The notes under the pieces are model-generated. The model did not search any database, was not told where the DNA came from, and saw nothing but the letters and a program-made list of their open reading frames with translations. From an uncultured Thiohalocapsa sp. (lineage in GTDB: Bacteria > Pseudomonadota > Gammaproteobacteria > Chromatiales > Chromatiaceae): DNA of 64,000 bases. The stretch is taken from positions 62,001-126,000 of the forward strand of contig NZ_CAJXYK010000002.1 of NCBI RefSeq assembly GCF_913063425.1, read 5' to 3'. Of the stretch, positions 1 through 8,563 are shown piece by piece (position 1 is the first letter of the stretch; the number at the start of each line of letters is the position of its first letter). Made by a program: the position numbers and the translations under genes.

Positions 1-2
1 CC

Positions 3-368
3 TTCGACGTCGGCGGGGCGGCGCTCGGCATCCGCGAGGGCAAGCCCAAGCCGCTCGGCAAGGAGCCGACGCTCTTCGCCCGCTACGTCGCGGGCTCCGC
101 CGACCTCGACGAAGAGGCCTTCCTGCGCTGGGCGGCGGCGACCTTGCAGGAGCAGCTCGACATCCGCCTGCGCAAGGCCCTGTGCGGCAAAGCAACCCCG
201 CTTGCCACGCCGGAGGGTGCCATTGTCACGCGCAGCCTGATGCTGGCAGACCTCAAGCCCGACGAGTCACTGCGGCTGCAGCAGGCGGGCCTCGGCCCGC
301 ATCGGGTGATGGGCTGTGGGCTCTTCATCCCGCACAAGGGCATCGATGCCGTCCACAAGCCCCAATGA
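3..368 (+). CDS. cas6: Cas6-like CRISPR RNA endonuclease, Cmx6 type (5' truncated by window edge)
   Basis: The open frame enters from the left edge and ends at TGA 366-368, leaving about 121 C-terminal residues. The tail carries LKPDESLRLQ, then GLGPHRVMGCGLFIPHKG. A SLRLQ..GLG..R.MGCG.F.PHK pattern is what I know from Cas6 of the Cmx6 (type I-MYXAN) variety, which cuts pre-crRNA at repeat hairpins. The glycine-rich MGCGLF stretch fits the Cas6 RNA-binding loop. No CRISPR repeats and no other cas gene lie inside the window, so an array or cas operon, if present, lies to the left. Family assignment rests on motif recall; the N-terminal half is not visible. Confidence 0.7.
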   Translation, partial: FDVGGAALGIREGKPKPLGKEPTLFARYVAGSADLDEEAFLRWAAATLQEQLDIRLRKALCGKATPLATPEGAIVTRSLMLADLKPDESLRLQQAGLGPHRVMGCGLFIPHKGIDAVHKPQ

Positions 369-582
369 GCCGCGCGTTGTGTGGATGACGGCTCAGCCGA
401 ATCTCACTAATATTAGCGGGTCATGATGCTGGCGCCGCTCCGGAGGCGGGTCATGCCCGGCGAGCCACCAGGGGCCAACCAGCTCAGCGCGCATCGGGCG
501 CGCCGACACAACAGCTGACAAGAAAGTGCCGGCCCACGGCGGCGTCCGATTGGGGTCGGCGACGACGAGAGGAGCCCTTAAC

Positions 583-921
583 ATGTCGATCGAAGTCAAC
601 GGCAAGACCATCGAAACCACCGAGAGCGGATACCTGACCGACCCCACCGCCTGGGACGAAGACGTCGCCCGGGTGCTGGCGGACGGCGAGGGCATCGAGC
701 TCACGGACAAGCATTGGGACGTCATCAAGTATCTGCGTGACGAGTATTTCAACAACAACCAGAACCAGCCCATGGAGCGCCAGCTGCTGAAGGACCTGGG
801 CAAGGTCTGGGGCAGCAAGCCCTCCAGCAAGGACGTCTACAAGCTCTTCCCCCTTGCACCCACCAAGCAGGGCACCAAGGTCGCGGGCCTGCCGGAGGTG
901 CACCGCAAGGGCGGTTATTGA
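583..921 (+). CDS. DsrC/TusE-family protein lacking both redox cysteines (RspA-like)
   Basis: A 112-residue protein starting MSIEVNGK, with the DsrC fold signature WDEDVA, the HWDVI...RDEYF helices and the C-terminal arm KLFPLAPTK. In true DsrC the arm ends with two conserved cysteines, one in the motif before AGLP and one penultimate, which carry sulfur from DsrAB sulfite reductase. Here the first position is threonine (GTKVAGLP) and the protein ends RKGGY, so neither cysteine exists. Known DsrC paralogues without these cysteines are thought to be regulatory rather than sulfur carriers. The ATG at 583 has GAGGAG eight bases upstream, which favours it over an upstream frame extension. A strong terminator follows, so it appears to be monocistronic. 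Confidence 0.9.
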   Translation: MSIEVNGKTIETTESGYLTDPTAWDEDVARVLADGEGIELTDKHWDVIKYLRDEYFNNNQNQPMERQLLKDLGKVWGSKPSSKDVYKLFPLAPTKQGTKVAGLPEVHRKGGY

Positions 922-958
922 GCCGGGCGGGCGCACCCTGCGCGCGCATCCCACGTCG

Positions 959-982
959 AGCCGGCCGCGTGCCGGCTTTTTT
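959..982 (+). terminator. Rho-independent terminator after the DsrC-like gene
   Basis: AGCCGGC and GCCGGCT form a perfect seven-base stem around a CGCGT loop, directly followed by a run of six T on the plus strand. It lies 38 bases after the stop codon and separates the gene from the ClC channel gene. Confidence 0.85.
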
Positions 983-1144
983 GCGCGCCGTCCCTGACCG
1001 CCGGCTGCTGCCCAAGGCCCCGGAAGCCCGCCTGATGAGCCCCGTCCAGGTGCCTCGCCGCGCGGGGATCGCTGCGCGCCTGAGGCCGCCCGGGCCGGCG
1101 GCAGCGCCGCCGCCCCACCACAACGACCAACATACGGCCCCGCC

Positions 1145-2443
1145 ATGAAGCTGCGTCGGCTGCGCTACATCCGCCGGGTGCTGCTGTCGCGGCGCGCCTG
1201 GCGTGTGCGCGCGGCCTTCCTGCTGGGTGCTGTGCTGGTGGGCATCGTGTCCTCGGCGTTTGGTGTGCTGAGCGAGCAGGCCAACCGGCTGTTCTTTGTC
1301 ATTGCCGACGCCGAGCCCCTCGCCCCGCTGCTGCTGACACCGCTCGGGCTGGTGCTGGTGGCCTGGCTCGGGCGACGCTTCTTTCCCGGCAGCGAGGGCA
1401 GCGGCATCAACCATGTCATCGCCGCGCTGGAAGTGCGCACCAAGGAGCGCTTCCTGACCCTGCGCATCGCCGCCGGCAAGATCCTGCTGACCCTCTTGGG
1501 GCAAAGCTGCGGCGCCGCCATCGGCCGCGAAGGGCCCACGGTGCACGTGGCCGCTGCCATCATGTATGCCATGCGCCGGCTGGCCCGGTTCCCGGCGGAC
1601 TACATGGCCCGCGGCATGCTGCTGGCCGGCGGGGCCGCCGGCATCTCCGCCGCCTTCAACACGCCCCTGGCCGGGGTGGTGTTCGCGTTCGAGGAGATGC
1701 TGCGCGGCTTCACGCCCCGGCTCGCCGGCGTCGTGATTCTCTCCGTGGTGCTGTCCGCGCTGGTGTCCATGCTGCTCATGGACCAGCGCTATTACTTCGG
1801 CACCGCGGCGGCGGGGCCCACCGCACAGCTCGGCGACTGGCTCGCGGTGGTGCTCTGCGGCGTCGTGGCGGGGCTCGCCGGTGGACTTTTTGCGTTCCTG
1901 GTGCTGCGCCTGTCGCGGGCCATAGCGCCGCTCATGGCCACGCATGGGCTCGCGGTCGCCTTCGTCTGCGGGTCTGTGCTGGTGCTGATGGGGGTGCTGA
2001 CGGACTACCGGGTCATGGGCTCCGGCTACGACGTCGCCAAGGCCCTGGTGCTGGAGGGTGACGCGCCCGCGCCGCTCTATCCGCTGTACAAGTTCATCGC
2101 CTCCCTCGCGTCCTACCTGAGCGGTATCCCCGGCGGCATCTTCGCGCCGGCGCTGTCCACCGGGGCCGGCATCGGCGCCGATCTGCACCGCCTGCTGCCG
2201 CTGGCCTCGCTGGAGCTGATGGTCCTGCTCGGCATGGTGGCCTACTTCGCGGGCGCCGTGAAATCGCCCATCACCGCGTTCGTCATCGTCATGGAGATGA
2301 CGGACGATCAAAACACCCTGCTGGCGCTGATGGCGGCAGCCATGGTCGGCTATGGCGTCTCCTTTCTGCTGAGCCCGCAGCCGCTCTACCACTCCCTGGC
2401 GCAGATGCTCATCGAGCGCGAGGCGACGCGCAAGGCGCGCTGA
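1145..2443 (+). CDS. ClC-family chloride channel / H+:Cl- antiporter
   Basis: A 432-residue polytopic membrane protein of the ClC family. The selectivity-filter segments are in order: GSGIN near residue 88, GREGPTV near residue 125 (its glutamate is the extracellular gate), GIPGGIFAP near residue 325 and a late SPITAFVIVMEMT helix. FEEM near residue 180 keeps the inner glutamate used for protons in exchangers such as E. coli ClcA, so antiport is plausible. There is no C-terminal CBS pair. The first filter motif reads GSGIN where most family members have GSGIP. It likely moves chloride across the inner membrane for acid or osmotic homeostasis. It stands alone, with the DsrC-like terminator upstream. 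Confidence 0.92.
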   Translation: MKLRRLRYIRRVLLSRRAWRVRAAFLLGAVLVGIVSSAFGVLSEQANRLFFVIADAEPLAPLLLTPLGLVLVAWLGRRFFPGSEGSGINHVIAALEVRTKERFLTLRIAAGKILLTLLGQSCGAAIGREGPTVHVAAAIMYAMRRLARFPADYMARGMLLAGGAAGISAAFNTPLAGVVFAFEEMLRGFTPRLAGVVILSVVLSALVSMLLMDQRYYFGTAAAGPTAQLGDWLAVVLCGVVAGLAGGLFAFLVLRLSRAIAPLMATHGLAVAFVCGSVLVLMGVLTDYRVMGSGYDVAKALVLEGDAPAPLYPLYKFIASLASYLSGIPGGIFAPALSTGAGIGADLHRLLPLASLELMVLLGMVAYFAGAVKSPITAFVIVMEMTDDQNTLLALMAAAMVGYGVSFLLSPQPLYHSLAQMLIEREATRKAR

Positions 2444-2475
2444 CCCCTCGTACAGTCCATGCCCTGAATCCGGCA

Positions 2476-2813
2476 TCGTCATCGCCGCCCTGATCTGCCT
2501 GATGGCGGTTGCGGCCCCGACACCGACAGCGCCGATGTTGGACCGCGCGGAACGCATCGTGGCGAGCCGCTGATCCCGATCAGGCTTCCGGAGACGCCGT
2601 TCATGGGTCTCCTGCCCATCTCCGTCGCCGAAGAAAAGGGCGTGCTCGAGGCGAACAGTCTTGCGCTGCGCTGGATCGGCGTCCGCAATCCAGGACCGGG
2701 CGCCAAGATGATGGCGGCCGGCAAAGCGGACTTCATGCTGTCCACCTTCGCCAATCTGATGCCGATGGAGGCGCGACAAACAGGCACGCTGCGTTTCCTG
2801 CTCCCGCCCAGCC
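2476..2813 (+). pseudogene. Remnant of a periplasmic ABC-type substrate-binding protein
   Basis: A signal-peptide-like stretch (IVIAALICLMAVAA) is read near 2476-2517 but hits TGA near 2572. The mature part continues in another frame from about 2564, with MGLLPISVAEEKG, VLEANSLALRWIGV, KMMAAGKADFML and ARQTGTLRF. The wording resembles NMT1/TauA-type binding proteins (ligand-pocket GKADF). Homology fades near 2813, well short of the usual 300 residues, so the gene is both frameshifted and truncated. No permease or ATPase gene is adjacent. Confidence 0.55.
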
Positions 2814-3015
2814 GCATAGCCGGGATGCAGCGCCGACGGAATCCGGGAGCGGCGGCAGTGCAAACCCCACGCGGTGGCCGACGGGAGCCCCGGATTCCGC
2901 TTCATCATGTTGCCGTTGTCCGACCCCGACCGGCCGAGCGGCCCAGCGGCCGCCGACGCCCAAAGGGAAGTCCCAGCTGAGTGCACAGCATCGGCAGGTC
3001 GGGCCGGAAACGCCG

Positions 3016-3285
3016 TCAGGTATCCAGCGGCAAGACTGGCCCGATTCCGAACTGGCGGAAATGCTCGTCGAATGCATAGGCGCTCGTGATGCCGAGGTTC
3101 GCCATGACGACGCGACTGGAGCAGTCAGTGAAGCTCCAACCTTTGTCCGAGAACTGCCGGAAAATCTCCCACGCTTGTTGGATATCCTCGCGGGTCATCC
3201 AGTGTAGATCCGCCAGCGACCCCTCAAGGAGTGCCGCGCCCACGCGCAGTGCGCGTTCGCGCTCGCCACGGACCAGAAGCAACGT
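3016..3285 (-). pseudogene. C-terminal remnant of a PIN-domain (VapC-like) toxin
   Basis: The reading frame carries the second half of a PIN ribonuclease domain: LLEGSLADLHWMT, AWEIFRQFSDKGWSFTDC and AYAFDEHFRQFGI. The aspartate in SFTDC and the one in FDEHF match conserved acidic residues of the PIN active site. The N-terminal half, with the first catalytic aspartate, is missing and replaced by unrelated sequence near 3290. There is no cognate antitoxin directly upstream. It is therefore unlikely to be an active toxin. Confidence 0.6.
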
Positions 3286-3309
3286 CAGCAACATCAGACG
3301 CCGGGTCAA

Positions 3310-3634
3310 TCGGGTCTTCGTTGCGACGACCGTCGCCAATCCCGACGGGATCATCGCCTACTACAGTCTGAGCGCCGGCAGCCTCGACGCCGAGGCATTG
3401 CCCGAGGCGTATCGTCGCCGCTTACCCCGGTATCCGGTGCCCGTCGTCTTGCTCCGACGCTTGGCTGTTGCGACCCCACACCAAGGCCAGGGTATCGGCG
3501 CCATCCTGCTGGCCAACGCCCTGCGCCGGGTCGCCGCCGCTTTCTACCGCAAATTCGGTTTCATCCCGTTGCCGAGCCGGCCCGAGACAATGTTCCTGCC
3601 GCTGGATTCGCTCCTCGAGCTGACTGTGAGCTGA
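3310..3634 (+). pseudogene. Truncated GNAT acetyltransferase (TacT/AtaT-like toxin remnant)
   Basis: The frame reads GIIAYYSLSAGSL, then RRLPRYPVPVVLLRRLAV, GQGIGAILLANALRRV and finally AAFYRKFGFIPLPSR, in the order seen in GNAT toxins that acetylate aminoacyl-tRNA. The acetyl-CoA loop QGQGIG is intact. The beta-strand segment that should separate LANALRRV from FYRKFGF, about 20-25 residues, is missing, and the N-terminus is lost at a junction with the opposing PIN remnant. The product would probably not fold. It ends at TGA 3632-3634. Confidence 0.6.
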
Positions 3635-3667
3635 GTCGCGAGCGCACCGTGTTTCGTGGTCTTGATC

Positions 3668-3691
3668 GTAACGACGCTCCAGCGTCGTTAC
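3668..3691. repeat. Palindrome with GCTCCAGC core
   Basis: GTAACGACGCT and AGCGTCGTTAC form a perfect 11-base inverted repeat separated by CC. A smaller related hairpin, CCGCTCCAGCGG, follows at about 3701-3712. The same GCTCCAGC-centred design recurs at 20670-20688, which suggests a dispersed REP-like element rather than a terminator, as there is no T run. Confidence 0.6.
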
Positions 3692-3811
3692 GCATCCCCC
3701 ACCGCTCCAGCGGCGCGTGTCGCCCGGCGCAGCGCCTCGGCCAGCCAAGCCGGACCGGACGCCACCGCCCCTCGGGTGCCCGGAACCGATACATCCAGAT
3801 CCGGCCCCGGC

Positions 3812-3964
3812 TCATTCCTCGGGCCATTGCCCCTGCGCCTCCCACCCGTCGAGCTTCTGACCGATCCCGCAGGTCTCGCCGTAGCCACGACGGTACGCCT
3901 CGGTGACCCGCTGGGTGCGACGCTCGCGCAGGTACGCGGCAGCCGCCTTGCACACTAAGGCTGA
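3812..3964 (-). pseudogene. C-terminal remnant of a type II antitoxin
   Basis: About 50 residues read AAAAYLRERRTQRVTEAYRRGY and end WEAQGQWPEE. A YL..RR...EAYRRGY...W..E pattern resembles the C-terminal toxin-binding half of small ribbon-helix-helix/MazE-type antitoxins. The DNA-binding N-terminus is missing, replaced by sequence belonging to the repeat that begins at 3993. Weak family call; it could be another small helical protein. Confidence 0.35.
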
Positions 3965-3992
3965 GCGACCGTCACCCGTCTGCGCGGTTTGA

Positions 3993-5455
3993 CGCCGCGG
4001 GATGAGGTGATACCGCTGCCCATCATGCCGGTGGAGAGGCGTAGACTGAAGCCCGAGCCCGGCCCCAAACCGATCCAGCTCTTCGAGATGACCTGTCATG
4101 ACGGCCAAACGCAGCCTGCCCATCGGCATCCAGACCTTCAGCAAGATCCGCGAGGGAGACTTCTACTATGTGGATAAGACCGGCCTGGCGCTGCGGCTGA
4201 TCGCGGAGGGCTCGCATTACTTTCTGTCGCGCCCCCGGCGCTTCGGCAAGTCCCTGTTCCTGGACACGCTCGCGGAGCTCTTCGAGGGCAATGCGGCGCT
4301 GTTCCAGGGACTTGCTGCCGAGCAGCGCTGGGACTGGTCGCGGCGCTTTCCGGTGATCCGGTTAAGCTTCGCCGGGGGTGTGCTGCGCAACCGAAGCGAG
4401 CTTGATGAGAAGATCGCCGAGCTGCTGGCGGAGAACGAGGCGCGGCTCGGTGTGCGCGGCGAGCAGCGCAGCCTCTCCGGGCGTTTCCACGGGCTGATCG
4501 CAGCGGCCCATGCGCAGCACGGCGAGCGCGTCGTCGTGCTGGTGGACGAGTACGACAAGCCGATCCTCGACAACATCACCGACCCGGATACGGCGCGGGC
4601 GATGCGCGACGGGCTGCGCAACCTCTATTCCGTCATCAAGGGCCAGGATGCGCACATCCGCTTCGCCTTCCTCACTGGCGTATCGAAATTCAGCAAGGTC
4701 AGCCTATTTTCCGGGCTGAACAACCTCAAGGACATCACCGTCGATGCGCGCTACTCGGCCATCTGCGGCTATACGGAGGCGGACCTGGACGAGGTCTTCG
4801 CACCGGAGCTGGAAGGGCTGGACCGCGAGCAGGTCCGTGCCTGGTACAACGGCTACAACTGGCTCGGCGAGGCCGTCTACAACCCCTTCGACGTGCTGCT
4901 GCTGTTGGACGGGCGCCAATTCCGGCCATGGTGGTTCGAGACCGGCACGCCGACCTTCCTGGTGGACGTGCTGACCGAGCGCGGCTTCTACACGCCGAGG
5001 CTCGCGCACCTGCGTGCCGACGAGGCCTTATTGTCGGCGTTCGATGTGGATCATTTGGCAACGGAGGCGCTGCTCTGGCAGACCGGCTATCTCACCTTCA
5101 CCGGCTCGCGCCAGATCGGCGCCCGCTGGGAGTACAGCCTGGGCTATCCGAACCTGGAGGTGGAGGCGGCCCTCAACGATGCCTTGCTCAAACGGCTGAC
5201 CGAGCAGCCCGGACAGGCCAGCGAGCTGACCAGCCGGCTCTACGACGTCCTACTCGCCGCCGACCTCGACGGGTTCCGCCAGCACATCATCAGCCTCTTC
5301 CACGCCATCCCGCACCAGTGGCACGATGGCAACCAGCTGGCGCGCTATGAGGGCTACTACGCCAGCGTCTTCTACAGCCACCTGGCGGCCCTCGGCCTCG
5401 ACCTGGCCTGCGAAGACGCCAGCAGCCACGGCCGGCTCGACCTTCGCCTGCGCTT
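3993..5455 (+). repeat. Long direct repeat, copy 1
   Basis: This 1,463-base stretch recurs without a visible mismatch at 13502-14964, in the same orientation and offset by 9,509 bases. It begins about 105 bases before the AAA-ATPase-like gene and ends inside its 3' part. The last 196 bases of the gene are still homologous but carry about 15 substitutions. Flanks on both sides differ between copies. Confidence 0.95.
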
Positions 5456-5651
5456 CAACGGCCGGCTCTGGCTGTTCGAATTCAAGGTGGTCGAATTGGC
5501 CCCCGAGGGCGCCGCACTGCAGCAGATCAAGGACCGGGGCTATGCCGAGAAGTACCGCGCCGAGGGCCTGCCCATGCACCTGATCGGCATCGAGCTCAGT
5601 CGTGAGCAGCGCACGTTGATGGGGTTTGAGGTGGAGACGGTGATGCCATGA
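4098..5651 (+). CDS. AAA-ATPase-like / PD-(D/E)XK nuclease-like protein, copy 1
   Basis: A 517-residue protein opening with YYVDKTG and a phosphate-binding loop, LSRPRRFGKS, near residues 43-52 (a Walker A variant). It then has VVVLVDEYDKPILD near residue 150 as Walker B. The C-terminal fifth has GRLDLRLRF followed by LWLFEFKV, the D...ExK core of a PD-(D/E)XK nuclease fold. This is the predicted AAA-ATPase (PF09820-like) plus PDDEXK_9 architecture, often present in many copies in Chromatiales and of unknown function; roles in DNA mobility or conflict are guesses. It is nearly identical to the gene at 13607 except for the last 65 codons. No ribosome-binding site is obvious. Confidence 0.85.
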   Translation: MTAKRSLPIGIQTFSKIREGDFYYVDKTGLALRLIAEGSHYFLSRPRRFGKSLFLDTLAELFEGNAALFQGLAAEQRWDWSRRFPVIRLSFAGGVLRNRSELDEKIAELLAENEARLGVRGEQRSLSGRFHGLIAAAHAQHGERVVVLVDEYDKPILDNITDPDTARAMRDGLRNLYSVIKGQDAHIRFAFLTGVSKFSKVSLFSGLNNLKDITVDARYSAICGYTEADLDEVFAPELEGLDREQVRAWYNGYNWLGEAVYNPFDVLLLLDGRQFRPWWFETGTPTFLVDVLTERGFYTPRLAHLRADEALLSAFDVDHLATEALLWQTGYLTFTGSRQIGARWEYSLGYPNLEVEAALNDALLKRLTEQPGQASELTSRLYDVLLAADLDGFRQHIISLFHAIPHQWHDGNQLARYEGYYASVFYSHLAALGLDLACEDASSHGRLDLRLRFNGRLWLFEFKVVELAPEGAALQQIKDRGYAEKYRAEGLPMHLIGIELSREQRTLMGFEVETVMP

Positions 5652-5741
5652 GCCGCAGTCCGGCGTGTGACAACTTCCGGACCTGACCAGCGCGCCACCG
5701 CACGCCGCGCAATTCTGAGTTGAGCAACGCTGCAATCGCTG

Positions 5742-8510
5742 ATGCAACCACCTGAAGACTTCAAGCGGCAATTCGCCGATACGATCTCACCGGAGCAGCA
5801 GTCCGTCCTCGACTTGGCGACTGGCCATCACCTCGTGCAAGCCCCGCCGGGCTCAGGCAAGACGGAATTGCTGGCACTGCGACTGGAACGCGTCCTCGAC
5901 TCCGGTATGCCTGCCGAATGCTGCGCCTGTTTGACCTTCACCAGTCGCGCGGCACGCAACATGGCAACCCGCCTCGGAGACCGCTGCCGCGGCGCATTCG
6001 TGGGCAATCTGCACAGTCTGGCCAGCCGCTATCTGGGCGGGCCGGATGGGGCGGGTGCCCTCGCGGGTATTCTCGACGAAGAGGATACCGGCCTCTTCCT
6101 CGACCAAGCGGTTGCAGATGTGCTCAAAGGCTGGCGACCGCAAAGCGACGCCGAGCTGCCAACAGCGAAGACCATCGAGCGACTGCGGAAAAAACCACAA
6201 ACCGGCAGTGCTCCAGGCCGATCCACTGCGGCAGGTATCGCTTTCGGATCGCCGGCCCTCGAACCATCGCAGCTGCGCAAGGCGGCGCTGCGTTTCATCC
6301 CATGGGTCGATCAAGTCTGCGCCGGTTGCCCCGATGCGGTGATCGAGTCGGCCCGCCGCCTTTTCCACGCATCCACGTCGATCCGCTTCGACGATCCCGC
6401 GCCCCCTTATTGCCAAGCCCTCCTCTGGGTCCGCGCACACTACCGCCGGCAGAAGCGGGAGCTGCGGGTGCTCGATTTCGACGATCTGCTGCTGAACTGC
6501 TGGCGACAGCTGGACACGCAGCCCGATGCCCCACGGTTCAGTTGGATACAGGTCGACGAGGCCCAGGATCTGAACGACCTCCAATGGGAGATTCTTCAAC
6601 GCATCCTAGCGCCGGAGGGGCATCTCGTTGTCTACGCAGACCCGCAACAAGCGATCTTCTCCTTCATGGGTGCAAGCTATGAACGTCTTCAACAGGTGCG
6701 TCAGCGGCTTGAGCTCCATGAGCTCTCGATCAACTTCCGCTCGCTCCCATTCCTGCTGGAGATCCTCGGCCAGTACGCTCGCCAAGAGCTGCGTGCGGAC
6801 TTGGACTGGCACTCGTTGGTTGCCGGTGAGCTTGGACGTAACGATCTGCTGACCATGGCCTTCGCCAATGAGGACGATGAAGAGGCATATCTGTCCAATC
6901 AGGCTGTACCGAAGATCCTGGAGCAGCACCAAGGCAGCGTGGCGCTGCTTGTGCGCACCAACCGACAAGCAGCGCGGCTCTCGGCCAGTCTTTACCACGC
7001 GGGCCTCGACCACTTCACGGTATCCAGCCAGGACCTGTTTAGGCTGAAGATCGGCAAGGATTTCATGGCCTGGCTGCAAAGTCTGGCGCGACCCGAAGCC
7101 CCGCTGCCCTGGATACGTCTACTCCAGCTATGCGGGGCCGCAAGGTCGCTGAAAGACGCCCATGAGCTGCTACGCCGAATGCGCGAATGCGCCATCCTGC
7201 CCCACTGGCTGCTCGGAGACCGAAGCGGGGAGTCCGCTCTGCCTTGGCTCGATTTGATCGCCATGCTCGAACATGGCCGTCTGGTCATCTTCGACACCGA
7301 GACAACCGGCACCAACGTCGCCGAGGACGACATCTTGCAGATCGCCGCCGTCGAGCTGATCGACGGGCGTCCGCGGCGCGAGCTTGTCGTCTATCTGCGA
7401 AGCGATCGCGACATAGGCGACTCGGTCACCGTGCACGGCATCACACCGGAGCAACTCGCCGAGAAGGGCATGGACCGACGCGAAGGACTGAGCCGCATCG
7501 TCGACTTCCTCGGCGACGCCCCACTGGTTGCCCACAACCTCGTCTTCGACCGGTTCATGCTCGACGCCAATCTCGCGCGAGTCGGTATTGAGCCACCCGA
7601 CACCCGTGGCCGGTATTGCAGCCTGGAAATGGCCCGTGCACTGGACCCGAACGCCCCCTCGCACCGACTGGGCGACCTGCTGGAGCGCCACGGCCTGGAG
7701 GGAGACAACAGCCACGACGCCCTCGATGACGTGCGCGCCACGCTGCCCCTGCTGCGGCTGGTCGCGAAACTGGGGCGCGAACGCCGGGCCAAGGCCGAAG
7801 CCTTCGTGGCCGAGATCTCGGATGTCTTGCGCCGTCTGGACGCACCGCTGCCGCGGGCCTGGCTGCGCAGACGGGCGGCTTGGCTCGAAAAGACCGACTT
7901 CAAAGCCCTATTCGACGAATTGATGCGCGAGCTGCCACAAGATGCGTACGAGCCAGGGCACCGCCGCGACCTGGAAGACAAACTCCTGCGCCACATGCAA
8001 CGGACCTGCCCGCCGACCACGCTGCAAGACCTGTTGCAGCAGCGTCTGCCGCCTTACCTGCTCTATCGCGAGCCGGACCTGATCCTCGATGAAGACCGCC
8101 TTGTGGTCTCCACCGTGCACCGCGCCAAAGGGCTCCAATTCGACTCGGTGCTGATCCCCGGCTGCACCGACAACAACTACCCCTCATGGTTTGCGGCAAA
8201 CGATGGCGAAGAAGCGCTTCGGGAAGAAGCCCGCCTGTTGTACGTGGCCATGAGCCGCTCGCGCCGTCAGCTGGTGATTTCCTGGCCAAAGTCCACCAGC
8301 AACGACTACGGGCGGGTATTCAACGCGATCCCCTCGCGTTTCCTGGCCAGCATCCGCCCTCGCTTTCGCCACTACGATATCCCCGCTGAGCGCATCCGAC
8401 GCAACCGCGATCACTTCACCTGCCCAAGCTGTGGTCGCAGCTTCAAGTTTGACGGCAGCCGACAGCATGACCGCCGTTGCTTCGCATGCGGCCATGTTCC
8501 TGGGGGGTAG
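5742..8510 (+). CDS. UvrD/Rep-type helicase with internal DnaQ-like 3'-5' exonuclease and C-terminal zinc ribbon
   Basis: A 922-residue superfamily 1 helicase. Walker A is APPGSGKT near residues 35-42, motif II is QVDEAQD near 270, and VYADPQQAIFSFMG follows. The helicase C-terminal motifs TVHRAKGLQF (about 790) and LLYVAMSRSRRQL (about 832) are separated from the N-terminal core by a DEDDh exonuclease: IFDTETTG near 517, VAHNLVFDRF near 597 and HDALDD near 657. The protein ends with two CxxC pairs (CPSC...CFAC). All catalytic residues are present, so it should unwind DNA 3'-5' and degrade it. It is convergent, 53 bases away, with the TPR/RecD-like gene set. The inserted exonuclease is uncommon for UvrD proteins. 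Confidence 0.88.
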   Translation: MQPPEDFKRQFADTISPEQQSVLDLATGHHLVQAPPGSGKTELLALRLERVLDSGMPAECCACLTFTSRAARNMATRLGDRCRGAFVGNLHSLASRYLGGPDGAGALAGILDEEDTGLFLDQAVADVLKGWRPQSDAELPTAKTIERLRKKPQTGSAPGRSTAAGIAFGSPALEPSQLRKAALRFIPWVDQVCAGCPDAVIESARRLFHASTSIRFDDPAPPYCQALLWVRAHYRRQKRELRVLDFDDLLLNCWRQLDTQPDAPRFSWIQVDEAQDLNDLQWEILQRILAPEGHLVVYADPQQAIFSFMGASYERLQQVRQRLELHELSINFRSLPFLLEILGQYARQELRADLDWHSLVAGELGRNDLLTMAFANEDDEEAYLSNQAVPKILEQHQGSVALLVRTNRQAARLSASLYHAGLDHFTVSSQDLFRLKIGKDFMAWLQSLARPEAPLPWIRLLQLCGAARSLKDAHELLRRMRECAILPHWLLGDRSGESALPWLDLIAMLEHGRLVIFDTETTGTNVAEDDILQIAAVELIDGRPRRELVVYLRSDRDIGDSVTVHGITPEQLAEKGMDRREGLSRIVDFLGDAPLVAHNLVFDRFMLDANLARVGIEPPDTRGRYCSLEMARALDPNAPSHRLGDLLERHGLEGDNSHDALDDVRATLPLLRLVAKLGRERRAKAEAFVAEISDVLRRLDAPLPRAWLRRRAAWLEKTDFKALFDELMRELPQDAYEPGHRRDLEDKLLRHMQRTCPPTTLQDLLQQRLPPYLLYREPDLILDEDRLVVSTVHRAKGLQFDSVLIPGCTDNNYPSWFAANDGEEALREEARLLYVAMSRSRRQLVISWPKSTSNDYGRVFNAIPSRFLASIRPRFRHYDIPAERIRRNRDHFTCPSCGRSFKFDGSRQHDRRCFACGHVPGG

Positions 8511-8563
8511 TGGAGGCGCGAGGCGACGGCTCGCGACGCCCTTGAGCCTGTAACCCTTAAAAT

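Noticed and set aside
749-2986. A 745-codon open frame on the minus strand
   Set aside because: It lies antisense to the ClC gene, reads as low-complexity His/Gln/Gly/Arg, and matches no family. High GC makes such shadow frames common.
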